64,000 bases of DNA from Mesorhizobium atlanticum. Its GTDB lineage: Bacteria; Pseudomonadota; Alphaproteobacteria; Rhizobiales; Rhizobiaceae. Under the pieces are notes generated by a model that was given only the letters and a program-made list of their open reading frames with translations, did not search any database and was not told the DNA's origin. Within the stretch, counting starts at the first letter, position 1. The number at the start of each line of letters is the position of its first letter. Made by a program: the position numbers and the translations under genes. Shown one piece after another: positions 43,622 to 52,896 of this stretch. Location: NCBI RefSeq assembly GCF_003289965.1, contig NZ_QMBQ01000013.1, positions 62,001 through 126,000 on the forward strand. Direction: 5' to 3'.

Positions 43622-45153
43622 CAGCCGCCGTTCTCCGCCGCGCCGATCTGCAAGCTCTCCTGTTTCGGGACCATCACGTCGACGCGGCGGTTCTTGGCGC
43701 GGCCGTCCGCAGTACCATTGTCGGCGATCGGCTCGTCCTCGCCCTTGCCGTCGGCGCTGAGCCGCGACGGGTCCTTCAATTGCTTGGCCATCATTGCTTG
43801 GACGGCCTTGGCGCGAGCGACCGAGAGGTCGAAATTCGACTTGAACTGGCTCGATTTCTTCGGCTTCGCATTGTCGGTGTGGCCGACGATCCGGATCGGC
43901 CCGGATTCGGTATCGAGCGCCGCGGCGAGGTCGGTCGCTATCGGCTGGAACTGCGGCTTCGGCTCCGCCTGGCCAGGCGCGAACAAGAGCTGGTTGTTGA
44001 TCTCGACGACGATGAACGCGCCCTTCTCGCCGACGCTCAGTCCGCCGCCGGCGATCTCCTTGGCAAGTGCGGCGCGGATACGGTCGATCTGGGGAGTGTC
44101 CGGAACCGCTGGCGGAGGCATCGGGGTGGCTTGCACCGGCTCAGTGGGCGTCGCCACGCTGGCGCGTTCGATGGTGACGGGCGTCGATGGATTGAGCGCC
44201 AGCAGCTCGCCTGCGGTTGCGTCGCCTTCATCGGTGATCAGCACCCGCAGCCCGAAGAAGGCTGCCGTCACCAACGTCGCCGCGGCGGCCGCGACCGCCC
44301 AGAGCGGCAGCCGCGCCCTCGGCTTCGGCAACGCCGCCGCCATGCCCTGCCAGCGCGGCGATATGTCGTCGGCGGCGCGCGGCTTGAAATAGCGCAGCGT
44401 GTCGTAGACGTCGCGCCGTACGCGTTCGAGCGTGTTTCGTTCCCTGGCCAGCCCGCGATACTGGCCCTCGAAGCCCAGCGACAGGCAGGCATGCATCAGT
44501 TCGAGCAGGTCGTAATGCGCTTCCGGCGCGGCGAGGATGTTGTTCAGGGCTTCGTAGAAACCGGCGCCGGTAGGTCGGGTGTGAAAGAATCGCGCCACCA
44601 GGCTGTGCTGAAGCCAACTGTCCTTGCTCGGCCATGGCAGATTGCCGACAAGGTCGTCGGCGGTTTCGCAAAGGGCGAATTTGGCGATCCGCGCGTCTTC
44701 CCCGGCTACGCCCGACTTCGCCATTGCAAGGTCGAAGGTCTCGATCGCGTCGGCGATATGCTCTGCCAAGGGTGCGGCTTGCCGGTCGACCGGGATCAGC
44801 CGCAATTGGCCGAGAAGCATCAGCAGCGGCGCGGAGGCGGCAAGGATCGGATTGGCTGCAGCGTATTTCACGCCGGAGGCGGCATCGAGCAGGGCATCCT
44901 GCTGCACACCCGGCGCCGCATTCGCGGCGGCTCCCGGAGTTGGCCCTTGGAAGAGCACGGTTCCGGATGACCAGCCGGTGGGCATCTGCCGCCCCCCGCC
45001 GGGGTCGAACACCGTCGCTTCGCGGGAAGGCGGGGCTGGCCGAACGCCTTCCGGACCGGACCTCTCGGGCGCGGCGAGCGGCTTCTGCTTCGGTCGCGGT
45101 GCGCGGATGACGGTCTTGTCCGCCGGTCTGGAGGGATCGTCCTTCGAGCTCAT
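43621..45153 (-). CDS. tssL: TssL/DotU-family protein with C-terminal OmpA domain, copy 1
   Basis: This is a 510-residue protein. A Pro/Arg-rich cytoplasmic N-tail of about 75 residues leads to the DotU helical domain (residues about 90-270, including LLELMHACLSLGFEGQYRG). A TM lies near 282-304, and a periplasmic OmpA domain (IRIVGHTDNAKPKKSSQ, NRRVDVMVP) follows. The ATG at 45153 is chosen; the upstream in-frame TTG at 45180 is less likely. The 298-base region between this start and the FHA gene contains no gene and may hold a separate promoter. The extended TssL anchors the apparatus to peptidoglycan. Confidence 0.93.
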   Translation of the reverse strand: MSSKDDPSRPADKTVIRAPRPKQKPLAAPERSGPEGVRPAPPSREATVFDPGGGRQMPTGWSSGTVLFQGPTPGAAANAAPGVQQDALLDAASGVKYAAANPILAASAPLLMLLGQLRLIPVDRQAAPLAEHIADAIETFDLAMAKSGVAGEDARIAKFALCETADDLVGNLPWPSKDSWLQHSLVARFFHTRPTGAGFYEALNNILAAPEAHYDLLELMHACLSLGFEGQYRGLARERNTLERVRRDVYDTLRYFKPRAADDISPRWQGMAAALPKPRARLPLWAVAAAAATLVTAAFFGLRVLITDEGDATAGELLALNPSTPVTIERASVATPTEPVQATPMPPPAVPDTPQIDRIRAALAKEIAGGGLSVGEKGAFIVVEINNQLLFAPGQAEPKPQFQPIATDLAAALDTESGPIRIVGHTDNAKPKKSSQFKSNFDLSVARAKAVQAMMAKQLKDPSRLSADGKGEDEPIADNGTADGRAKNRRVDVMVPKQESLQIGAAENGG

Positions 45154-45451
45154 CGGCGGCGCGCCGCCTTCTCGCTGCAACGGGCGTGTTTTCGGCCCGG
45201 GAAACGCGTTTCAGGCTGAGCCTCGGCGGCGGGCCGCATGGAAAGGCTCATCTCGCCGAAACATGACATTGCTGCACACGCCCCAAGCCTCGCCGCCTTG
45301 CCCGCCGGGCTGGCGTCCCTGTGCATTCTAGTCGCCCGGATACCCAATTGAAACGGGGCCGCCCATTGAAATCCGGAAGCAAGATGCTGGAAGAGGCGGC
45401 TTCTTCTATGAGACCCGTCACATACGGCAGGCGCAGTCCGTGCCTGTGCGC

Positions 45452-46531
45452 CTATTTCTGCTTGTCGGCCCTGGCGTAGGCTTCGGCGAAATAGGCGAGG
45501 AAGACATCCAGCATGCCGTTCTCATGCTTGTCTTCCATCGTCCGCCATGTCGCGACGAGCGCATCCCAGGCCTGGCTCTTCCTGGACGAGAAGGAAGCCG
45601 GCGGAATTTTCTTGGCGATCGCCTCCGGCGAAAGGTCGTCGAGCAGCCGCGACAGCGCGGTCTGCATGGCGGCGTAGGTGGCGATTTCGTGGGCCTTCAG
45701 GTCGCGGAACGCGTCCTCGATGCTGTGCCTGGCATCGAGATAGCCGGCCCTGCGCCTGGCGAACATGATCTCCAATATGTCATCGGTGCCCGGCACGAAT
45801 TTCAGCGGGTTGTTGCCCTCGGCGCCGATCATCGTGCGGTTCGCGCTCTTGGCGAGCACCTTTGCCGCCGCGCGCGCCTTGAGCAGCAGCGACAGTTGCT
45901 CGACCGTTGTCCTCAGCACCGCGCCGATCTCGGCAGCGACGTCGTGCGGGTCGCGCGATAGCAGCAAGTCCGGCGGCATGCCGGCCGCCCTGGCGATCTC
46001 CCGCAATATCGCATCCGCCTCCGCGGGCCGGTTGGCTGGCACTGCTGGGCCTGGCTGCAGCGCCGAGGATGTCGAGACGGGCGCCGGCCCGGCCGGCCGC
46101 TGTTCCGCCGGATTGAAGAACGGTTCATGGCCGGGATCCAGCGGGCGACCAGTGGAGGGCGGCAGCTCGCGCTGGGTCGACCCGGTCCTGGTCTGCGGAT
46201 GTCCGGTCGCGGCTCTCTCGTCTTTGATCGAAACGCCGACGACGTAGCGGCCGATCAGCAGCCGGTCGCCCTGGGCCAGCCGATGCGGCCCGGCCATGCG
46301 CTGGCTCGAACCGTTGATGAAAGTGCCGTTGCGCGAGAGGTCGTAAAGCCAGAAGGAGCCTGCCTGGTAGCGGACCTCGCAATGCCGGCCCGAGATGAAC
46401 TTGTCCGGATCGGACAGCGTCCAGTCGCAATTCTCGCGGCCGATCTCGAAGCTGCGGTCGCGGGCGGCAAAGCTGGCGGCGGTGCCGGCCGGCATCTTGT
46501 CGAGATTGCTGATCTGGAGAGAGATGAACAT
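45452..46531 (-). CDS. tagH: FHA-domain T6SS protein (TagH/Fha), copy 1
   Basis: This is a 359-residue protein. The N-terminal FHA domain has FEIGRENCDW, SGRHCEVRY and SRNGTFING, the phosphothreonine-binding residues. A linker rich in Pro and Ala follows. The C-terminal domain typical of T6SS FHA proteins contains NPLKFVPGTDDILEIMFARR and ends near PPASFSSRKSQAWDAL. It is expected to be the phospho-target or reader of the PpkA/PppA pair downstream. It is the first gene of the minus-strand block and is divergent from vgrG. Confidence 0.9.
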   Translation of the reverse strand: MFISLQISNLDKMPAGTAASFAARDRSFEIGRENCDWTLSDPDKFISGRHCEVRYQAGSFWLYDLSRNGTFINGSSQRMAGPHRLAQGDRLLIGRYVVGVSIKDERAATGHPQTRTGSTQRELPPSTGRPLDPGHEPFFNPAEQRPAGPAPVSTSSALQPGPAVPANRPAEADAILREIARAAGMPPDLLLSRDPHDVAAEIGAVLRTTVEQLSLLLKARAAAKVLAKSANRTMIGAEGNNPLKFVPGTDDILEIMFARRRAGYLDARHSIEDAFRDLKAHEIATYAAMQTALSRLLDDLSPEAIAKKIPPASFSSRKSQAWDALVATWRTMEDKHENGMLDVFLAYFAEAYARADKQK

Positions 46532-46839
46532 CCGGAAGCGTCGCCGAACTTGGTCAACAAATGCTTATATTGGGCGCAATTCCGGGCGGAAAACCGTTGA
46601 GTGTCCTTCCGAAATTGCTCTGCTATTCTAGCAGCTTGCAAGCCGAGCGGGAGAGGAGCGTTTCACACCGGCGCATGGGCGCGCTTTTGCAATGGCTGTT
46701 ATTTGGCCTCCCCCAAACATGTGCTAGGCTGATACCGGTACGGTGCGGTGAACTCGAACGCTCCCGAACGTGATGCAGTTAATAGAGCGGGGGTTTCAAA
46801 CCATCACACTGGCGGCCGCGTCGAGGAGGGGCACGACCC
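46532..46839. other. divergent promoter region between tagH and vgrG
   Basis: These 308 bases separate the start of the FHA gene from that of vgrG and must carry promoters in both directions. The stretch is more AT-rich than its surroundings (TTGGTCAACAAATGCTTATATTG near 46550). It contains palindromic repeat copy 2. No gene is seen. A GAGGAGGGG ribosome site lies just before vgrG. Confidence 0.55.
46576..46618. repeat. palindromic intergenic repeat, copy 2
   Basis: GCAATT (46576) to AATTGC (46613-46618) encloses GGCGGAAAACCG and a partial TTCC arm. It matches copy 1 at 33687-33733 in the same orientation (GCAATTTCGGACGGAAAACC against GCAATTCCGGGCGGAAAACC). The two copies flank the minus-strand FHA-TssL-TssM-phosphatase-kinase-hydrolase block. 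Confidence 0.7.
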
Positions 46840-49164
46840 ATGCCGAACGAACGTGCCACGGTTGTACAGACGCCGGCTGGCGCCGACCTGACCTTCACCC
46901 ATCTCATCGGCCGCGATGAGATCAGCCGCTGTTTCGCCTATACGGTCGGCTTCGTTTCAAAGAACCGCGACATCGATCCGTTGAAGATCCTGGGCGGGGT
47001 CGTTTCGGTCGAGGGCGAATCCGACCCGAAGCGCTGGTTCAGTGGCCTCGTGTCGGATTTCAAGCTGACGCGCATCGAGGACCGGCTGGCCTTCTACGAG
47101 GCGACCGTCAGGCCGTGGCTCTGGTTCCTCGGCAACACCACGGATTGTCGCATCTTCCAGAACATGACGGCGGTGGAGATCGTCGAGAAGATCTTTTCGA
47201 AATATGGCATCGCCAAATTCGAGAAGCGGCTGCAAGGCTCCTATCCCCAGCGCGAATATTGCGTGCAGTATGACGAGAGCGATCTCGATTTCGTGCAGCG
47301 GCTGCTCGAGCACGAAGGCATTTTCTATTTCTTCGAGCATGACGAGGGCAAGCACACGCTCATCCTCTGCGACGCGATGAGCAAGCTGAAGCCGGCGCCT
47401 GGTTACGAGAAGGTGCTCTATAACTTCGAGGGCCAGGCCTCGCGGCGCGATGTCGAATACATCACCGAATGGATACCTGGCAGCGCCGTTCGGCCAGGCG
47501 CCTATGCCCACACCGACTATGATTTCGAGAAGCCCGGCGCCGATCTGATGGCGAAATCCGCCCAGCCTTTCGCCCATAAGGAAGCCTCTGGCGAGAACTA
47601 TCGCCAGCCAGGCGCTCATCTCGATGTCGGGCGCGGCGACAAGATCGCCGGTATCCGCCGCGAGGAGCTTCAGGCCGTGCACCAGCACAGCACGGCGGTT
47701 GGCACGGTTCGCGGCCTGTTTTCCGGCTGCAAGTTCACGCTGGAGAGCTTTCCGCGCGACGATCAGAACCAGGACTATCTTGTGGTCAGCGCCGAATACC
47801 GGCTGTTCGATCCTGGCTACCGGACCCAGAACGAGGCCCACAACGAGAATTTCAAGGTGGTGCTCGGCGTGGCACCCACCAAATTGCCCTATCGTCCGCC
47901 GCGCATCACGCCGCGGCCGATCATGCGCGGCCCGCAGACCGCGACCGTCGTCGGCCCCTCGGGCGAGGAGATATTCACCGACAAATATGCGCGGGTGAAG
48001 GTGCAGTTCCACTGGGACCGGCTCGGCAAGAAGGACCAGAACTCATCCTGCTTCGTGCGAGTCTCGCAGACCTGGGCCGGCAGCAACTGGGGTTTCATCC
48101 AGATCCCGCGCATCGGCCAGGAGGTCATCGTCGACTTCATCGAGGGCGATCCGGACCTGCCGATCATCACCGGCCGCGTCTACAACGCCTCGCAGATGCC
48201 GCCCTACGGGCTGCCGGGCAACGCCACGCAGTCGGGCTGGAAGTCGAATTCCTCGAAGGGCGGCGGCGGTTACAACGAGCTGATGTTCGAGGACAAGGCC
48301 GGCTCCGAGCTGGTCAATTTCCAGGCGCAGAAAGACCACCATCTGCTGATCAAGCACGACCGCAACAAGACGGTCCAGCACGACCAGTCCGACCGCATCG
48401 ACCATGACGCCAAGCACTCCGTCGGCCACAACCTCGACGAGGACGTCGGCAACAACAAGACGGTCAAGATCGGTGTGGACCAGACGACGAATATCGGGTC
48501 GAACGACACCGAGACGGTGGGCGCGAACCGCAAGCTGACGGTGATGGCCAACGAGACGATCCATGTCGTCGCCAATTCCACGGAAAACATCGACGCGAAC
48601 CATTCGCAGACGGTGGGGCTCAACCAGACAGTCACGGTGGGTGTCGCGCGCGTGGATACGGTGGGGGCGGCCGAAGCGAGGACTGTAGGTGCGTCTCAGA
48701 CCAATACGATTGGGGCGACGCGGTCGGTAAGTGTAGGCATCAATCAAAGCCACAGCATTGGCGCCGCGGACAGCTGGGACATCGGTGCGGCGCAAACCAT
48801 AAATGTTGGCGCCGATCAGAGTTTCACCGTCGGAGGGGCACAGTTGTCCCAGATAGGCAAGGCACGAACAGCCAAGATCGGGGCGGATGACGGGACCGAT
48901 GTCGGCGGGGCACATGCTCTCAAGGTCGGGAAGAGTAGCGGCATTGACATTGCCCAAGACAGTTCAATCAAGGTTGGCAAGAACCTGATGATCGAAGCGG
49001 GCGACTCGATCACGCTCAAATGCGGCTCTGCGTCGATCACGATGAAAAAAGACGGCACCATTGTCGCTGACGGGAAGGATATTACAATCAAGGGCAGCGG
49101 CAAGATCACCGTCAAGGCCGACGGCGACGTGATCGTCAAGGGCAGCACGATCAACAACAATTGA
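46840..49164 (+). CDS. vgrG: VgrG/TssI spike protein with long repetitive C-terminal needle
   Basis: This is a 774-residue VgrG. The gp27-like base covers the first 370 or so residues, and a gp5-like OB domain (RVKVQFHWDRLGKKDQNSSC, WGFIQIPRIGQEVIVDF) follows. From about residue 505 there is a long beta-helical region of 7-8-residue repeats (TVGANRKLTV, NTIGATRSVSVG and others). It ends with a tail CGSASITMKKDGTIVADG and a Lys/Gly/Thr pattern without a recognised effector domain. Codon use becomes less GC-biased after about 48,640. It leads a plus-strand set with a DUF6484-like gene 10 bases later. Confidence 0.95.
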   Translation: MPNERATVVQTPAGADLTFTHLIGRDEISRCFAYTVGFVSKNRDIDPLKILGGVVSVEGESDPKRWFSGLVSDFKLTRIEDRLAFYEATVRPWLWFLGNTTDCRIFQNMTAVEIVEKIFSKYGIAKFEKRLQGSYPQREYCVQYDESDLDFVQRLLEHEGIFYFFEHDEGKHTLILCDAMSKLKPAPGYEKVLYNFEGQASRRDVEYITEWIPGSAVRPGAYAHTDYDFEKPGADLMAKSAQPFAHKEASGENYRQPGAHLDVGRGDKIAGIRREELQAVHQHSTAVGTVRGLFSGCKFTLESFPRDDQNQDYLVVSAEYRLFDPGYRTQNEAHNENFKVVLGVAPTKLPYRPPRITPRPIMRGPQTATVVGPSGEEIFTDKYARVKVQFHWDRLGKKDQNSSCFVRVSQTWAGSNWGFIQIPRIGQEVIVDFIEGDPDLPIITGRVYNASQMPPYGLPGNATQSGWKSNSSKGGGGYNELMFEDKAGSELVNFQAQKDHHLLIKHDRNKTVQHDQSDRIDHDAKHSVGHNLDEDVGNNKTVKIGVDQTTNIGSNDTETVGANRKLTVMANETIHVVANSTENIDANHSQTVGLNQTVTVGVARVDTVGAAEARTVGASQTNTIGATRSVSVGINQSHSIGAADSWDIGAAQTINVGADQSFTVGGAQLSQIGKARTAKIGADDGTDVGGAHALKVGKSSGIDIAQDSSIKVGKNLMIEAGDSITLKCGSASITMKKDGTIVADGKDITIKGSGKITVKADGDVIVKGSTINNN

Positions 49165-49174
49165 GGGCATCATC

Positions 49175-49597
49175 ATGGAAGTGCTGGAGCGTATCGAGGG
49201 CGTCGTGATCGGCCTGCTTATCGGTTTCGAAGGCGGAGCGCCACTGGTGGTCTTCGTCGGCAACCCAAGCGAGACGGCGATTGCAGCCCGCAGTCTGACC
49301 GAACTGGACACATCGTCGATTGGCTCGGAACTGGCATTGCTTTTCGAGGGGGGCGATCCGATGCGCCCGTTGGTGGTCGGGCGGATCGTCGATCCTGCCA
49401 ATAAGAAGCAGGAACTGAATATTGTTCGGGACGGCAGCCGTGTTGTCATCACTGGCGAAGAGCGCATAGAGCTACGTTGCGGGTCTGCGTCGATCATTTT
49501 GGAAAAGGATGGTCGAGTCACCGTTCGCGGCACTCAGTTGACCAGCCAGGCGAGCGGCACCAACCGTATTCGCGGCGGAGCCGTGCATCTCAACTGA
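49175..49597 (+). CDS. DUF6484-like T6SS-associated protein
   Basis: This is a 140-residue soluble protein. The N-terminal half (GVVIGLLIGFEGGAPLVVF, PLVVGRIVDP) resembles the DUF6484 domain found beside VgrG genes. The C-terminal part, LRCGSASIILEKDGRVTVRG, closely matches the VgrG tail encoded just upstream (LKCGSASITMKKDGTIVADG), so both may share a beta-helix tip structure. It probably extends or caps the VgrG spike or serves as an adaptor; this is inference. It follows vgrG by 10 bases and precedes the HEAT-type gene by 7. Confidence 0.75.
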   Translation: MEVLERIEGVVIGLLIGFEGGAPLVVFVGNPSETAIAARSLTELDTSSIGSELALLFEGGDPMRPLVVGRIVDPANKKQELNIVRDGSRVVITGEERIELRCGSASIILEKDGRVTVRGTQLTSQASGTNRIRGGAVHLN

Positions 49598-49604
49598 GGT
49601 ACCA

Positions 49605-50762
49605 ATGCAGCGGATCGCCTCCATTGCACCGCTCGTCGCGCAACATGCGGGCGACGCAGCATTCCTCTGGTCGCGCCGCCGACGCGAGATAGACAGGCCA
49701 TTCCTCGACGAGACCGACATCGGTCGCATCGACCAGCGCCTGGAGGCCAACATCGAAGGTCTGGCGGCGGCGGGCGAAAGCGGCTGGCAAGCGGCGCGGG
49801 CGCAGTTTACCGACTTCGCCGAACTGGGCGAGATTTTTGTCCTGGGCGTCACCGCGCTGCGCTCGGGCGAAAGCGAGGCCATCGAGATCGCGCTTTCGGC
49901 GAGTAAGGAAACCGGTGCATTCGCTGTCGGCAGCCTGTCCGGTGCCGTGGCGCGGACGCCGCGTGATTTGCTAAAGCCCTTCGTCGCGGAGTGGCTGGCC
50001 GGGCGCGATCCGCTCCGGCGTAGCCTGGGCCTTGCTGCGCTTCAGCATCATGGTATCGATCCCGGCGCAAGGCTCGCCAACCTGCTTGTCGATGCCGATC
50101 CAGAGGTCAGGCGGCGTGCCCTTCGCCTGGCCGGAACTTTCAAGCGTCGCGACCAGTTGACGCCGGTGATCGCGGCACTCGACGCCGATCTTGCGCGTGA
50201 GCGCCTAACAGCCGCGTTCGCCGCCTGCCTGTTGGGTGAGGCGCGTTCGGCTCATCCGGCTCTCGACCAGATCGTGGCGAACCAACAGGATCTAGCTGCA
50301 CACGCAATTGAACTGCGCCTGCTCACCACCCCCGGCAGGGCTGGCAAGCAATGGCTGCAATCGCGGCTTGACCAGCCTGCGCTGCGCATTGTGGCCACCA
50401 GGGCCATTGGCCTGTTAGGCGATCACGCGGCGATGCCCTGGCTGATCGAGCGGATGCGAGAGCCGGAACTCGCCGAAGCCGCTGGACTGGCATTGCGCGA
50501 CTTGTTCGAGGTCGATTTCAACGATCTGGCGCTGTTTACCCTCGATCCGGCGCTGCTCGGGCCGGACTTCACTGGAGACGAGCCGCTGCCGATCGCCGAC
50601 AAGGTCGCCGCCTGGTGGGACGAAGGCCGCGGCGGGCGCGGCTACGGAACCTTCCGCTCGATGCGGCGTCTGCGGCTCGACGCCTTGCGCGCGACGCTTG
50701 CAGAGCCGGACGCGACGCTGGCCGACTGGCGCAGGACGCGCTGCTATCCCGCCTGGATGTAA
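49605..50762 (+). CDS. HEAT-repeat-like T6SS-associated protein (TIGR02270-like)
   Basis: This is a 385-residue helical-repeat protein. Regular HEAT-like pairs include DPLRRSLGLAALQHHG, DPEVRRRALRLAGTF and ALRIVATRAIGLLGDHAAMP. The C-terminus has a Trp-containing segment (KVAAWWDEGRGGRGYG, CYPAWM). It resembles the TIGR02270 conserved proteins found in T6SS effector clusters, probably adaptors or chaperones. It has no signal peptide. GAGGT precedes ATG 49605. The stop is 2 bases from that of the convergent ketosynthase-fold gene. Confidence 0.75.
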   Translation: MQRIASIAPLVAQHAGDAAFLWSRRRREIDRPFLDETDIGRIDQRLEANIEGLAAAGESGWQAARAQFTDFAELGEIFVLGVTALRSGESEAIEIALSASKETGAFAVGSLSGAVARTPRDLLKPFVAEWLAGRDPLRRSLGLAALQHHGIDPGARLANLLVDADPEVRRRALRLAGTFKRRDQLTPVIAALDADLARERLTAAFAACLLGEARSAHPALDQIVANQQDLAAHAIELRLLTTPGRAGKQWLQSRLDQPALRIVATRAIGLLGDHAAMPWLIERMREPELAEAAGLALRDLFEVDFNDLALFTLDPALLGPDFTGDEPLPIADKVAAWWDEGRGGRGYGTFRSMRRLRLDALRATLAEPDATLADWRRTRCYPAWM

Positions 50763-50764
50763 AT

Positions 50765-51808
50765 CTACCTACCTCCACCCGTCCGCACCATAACAGCGGC
50801 AGCACGCAGGCCGCTTTCCGAGGCAACCTCGCACATGGCTACAGCGCCGGGCGCGTAGTCGTTGCGGAAACTGTCAGCGGCCAGCATGAGCGTTAGCGCG
50901 CCGCTGGCGGCGCCAATATCGCCCACTGTCATTGCCGGATAGGCGGTCGCCATCAACTCGCGACGGGTGCGGTAGAAGCGTGGCCGGGTGATCAGCATCT
51001 CCAACCCCTGGTAGCGTTCGCCATTGCCGTTGCTGATGACGAAGTCGATGTCCGGTTCGGAAGGCCCGGAGCCGTTTACCGCGTCGCGCAGCGCGCCGAG
51101 CATGGCGCATCCCTGACTGTAGCGCTCCGAAAGGACGCTGTCCGTTTCCCGGGACAGGCCGACACCATGGATGGCGGCCACTATAGGTTCACGTCCGGGC
51201 TCAAGCGTCAGGCGTACGAAAACCGCTGCTTCGCCTGGCACCAAGCCCTGCGCGTTGGCGCCTCTGAGCCGGCCCGCCCGACCGAGCCGGGCAAGGTCGG
51301 CGTCGTTGACGAGGCTGTCGACTCCACCAAGTAGTACTTGCGCGACGCCATGGTCCTCCATCAGGTTCGCCGCCTGTTCAATCAGGCCAAGGCTCGCGGC
51401 AGCCCCGCCGTCTATGGCACGCGAGGCGGGATGGAACTTACGCCCGGTCCTCTCGATGGCCGCAGCAAGGAAATCGTTGACCGGAATTTTTTCAAAACCG
51501 GGATGGTTGCGGAAACTCTCCGGTGTTGTGACCAGCAGCGCGGTTGCCGCGATCATCGCCGGATCGTCCGTACCAAGCGCCTCGTTGATAGCGCGCGCAG
51601 CCATGTTGACCAGCCATTCCCCTTCGCTGCGGCGAAGGCTTCGATGCGTGGGTATGCGCGCGACCACTTGGGGCGCTCCGAAAGGTCCAGCGAGTGTAAT
51701 TTCCTCGAAGGCCGAAAGGCTTGCTCGAATGGCGGCGGTCGTTTGTCTCGCGTTCAACCCCGCGGGCGTGACCGCGCCGGCACTAGCTACGTAGAGCGGC
51801 CGCTTCAT
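50765..51808 (-). CDS. beta-ketoacyl-synthase-fold pseudoenzyme of the effector cassette
   Basis: This 347-residue protein has the ketosynthase/thiolase fold (VASAGAVTPAGLN start, VAQVLLGGVDSLV, VPGEAAVFV). The catalytic triad appears lost. Gly stands where the nucleophile Cys should be (AIDGGAAASLG), Asn where the first His should be (SNGNGERYQG), and Asp where the second should be (TVGDIGAASG). Such KAS-like proteins occur beside DUF2169 and PAAR genes in T6SS loci, where a structural or adaptor role is likelier than lipid synthesis. ATG 51808 overlaps the DUF2169 stop by 4 bases. Confidence 0.75.
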   Translation of the reverse strand: MKRPLYVASAGAVTPAGLNARQTTAAIRASLSAFEEITLAGPFGAPQVVARIPTHRSLRRSEGEWLVNMAARAINEALGTDDPAMIAATALLVTTPESFRNHPGFEKIPVNDFLAAAIERTGRKFHPASRAIDGGAAASLGLIEQAANLMEDHGVAQVLLGGVDSLVNDADLARLGRAGRLRGANAQGLVPGEAAVFVRLTLEPGREPIVAAIHGVGLSRETDSVLSERYSQGCAMLGALRDAVNGSGPSEPDIDFVISNGNGERYQGLEMLITRPRFYRTRRELMATAYPAMTVGDIGAASGALTLMLAADSFRNDYAPGAVAMCEVASESGLRAAAVMVRTGGGR

Positions 51809-52893
51809 GGTTGCCACACCGGCTGATCGCGCAACGTGCCATCGCCGCCGCGTGGATTGAGATAGATCTTGCGCTTGCGCCGTGCGTTGAGCCAGCCGGG
51901 CGACAGATGGCCGAACACGATCTCACGGAGGGCGGGCGCATTGCGCCTTGTGATCAACGCCAGCCGTGCCTTGAGCGTGATGCGTCGCAGGTCAGGTTCG
52001 ATGATCGCGGTGTCGGCGTTGAAACTGCATTGCTCGGTCCGATCATCATAGATAAGGCGAATCGGTGCGACGACCCGCGGTAGACGGAAATCCCAGCGGC
52101 CATTCGGAGTCATGCCGACAATCGAGACCGGCTCGCCGCCACGGATCTGGGGCAGATGCTGGTCGGCTGGAGCGCTGAGATTGTAGCGCGGGTCGAAATC
52201 CTTCGGCGGCAGTGGCCATTGCGTCTCGATCCAGGCTTGATCATAGGTGCCGGCCAGCGGCAGACGAGGCAGCCAGCCTCGCCCGAGTGGGCCAAACCCA
52301 GCCGGCTTCGGCCGGTCCGATGGGCCGGAATACGGCTCGCCCGGATAGGTGATGTTCGGCGCCTGTGTGCGCACAGTCGGATCGGCCGAGCGGGCGTGAT
52401 GGTAACCAACACCTACCGGGTTGCTCCGGTTGAGCCGTCCGTCCGGCAGCGTGCCGCCATAGGCACGCTCATAGACGATCGGCATGACGCGGAACGGGGC
52501 CGGTGCGCTATAGCCGCCAGCGTGGTAGATGCGGTCGCCGACGACGTTAAGTACCTTCTGCAGGCTGCCGACGCGGACGCCGACTTGCATCTCCGCCACG
52601 GATCGATCGCTTGGCGCGCGCGCGGAGCCGTTAACCAACACTTCAGCTCGCGGTTTAAATGGCGCGATGTCGGCCTCGTAGCGATTGGAGGAATTTGCTG
52701 GATCGCCAAACGGAATGTCCCATAGCGCGACCGGCATCTGGTTTTCCGAGACTTGCAGTTCAGGTGCATGGTCGGGCATGTCGAAACTCGCCGAGAATAT
52801 GGCGACCAATATCTCCTGGCCTTCGGCATTGACCTGGACGTGCGTCGTGGCTGCAAAAGGCGTACGGTTTTCAAGCCAGACAGCGAAGGCCAT
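51805..52893 (-). CDS. DUF2169 family T6SS adaptor-type protein
   Basis: This is a 362-residue protein of the DUF2169 family: NRTPFAATTHVQVNAEGQE at the N-terminus, the family-typical PIVYERAYGG near residue 140 and RGWLPRLPLAGTYDQAWIE later. DUF2169 genes accompany PAAR/DUF4150 effectors and are thought to help load them on VgrG. No signal peptide is seen. ATG 52893 follows a GTG and the upstream stop directly (TGAGTGATG), implying coupling to the preceding gene. Confidence 0.85.
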   Translation of the reverse strand: MAFAVWLENRTPFAATTHVQVNAEGQEILVAIFSASFDMPDHAPELQVSENQMPVALWDIPFGDPANSSNRYEADIAPFKPRAEVLVNGSARAPSDRSVAEMQVGVRVGSLQKVLNVVGDRIYHAGGYSAPAPFRVMPIVYERAYGGTLPDGRLNRSNPVGVGYHHARSADPTVRTQAPNITYPGEPYSGPSDRPKPAGFGPLGRGWLPRLPLAGTYDQAWIETQWPLPPKDFDPRYNLSAPADQHLPQIRGGEPVSIVGMTPNGRWDFRLPRVVAPIRLIYDDRTEQCSFNADTAIIEPDLRRITLKARLALITRRNAPALREIVFGHLSPGWLNARRKRKIYLNPRGGDGTLRDQPVWQP

Positions 52894-52896
52894 CAC

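Noticed and set aside
45150..45347. 65-codon frame upstream of tssL1
   Set aside because: It has a basic, unstructured composition and no ribosome site; the region is better read as leader/intergenic.
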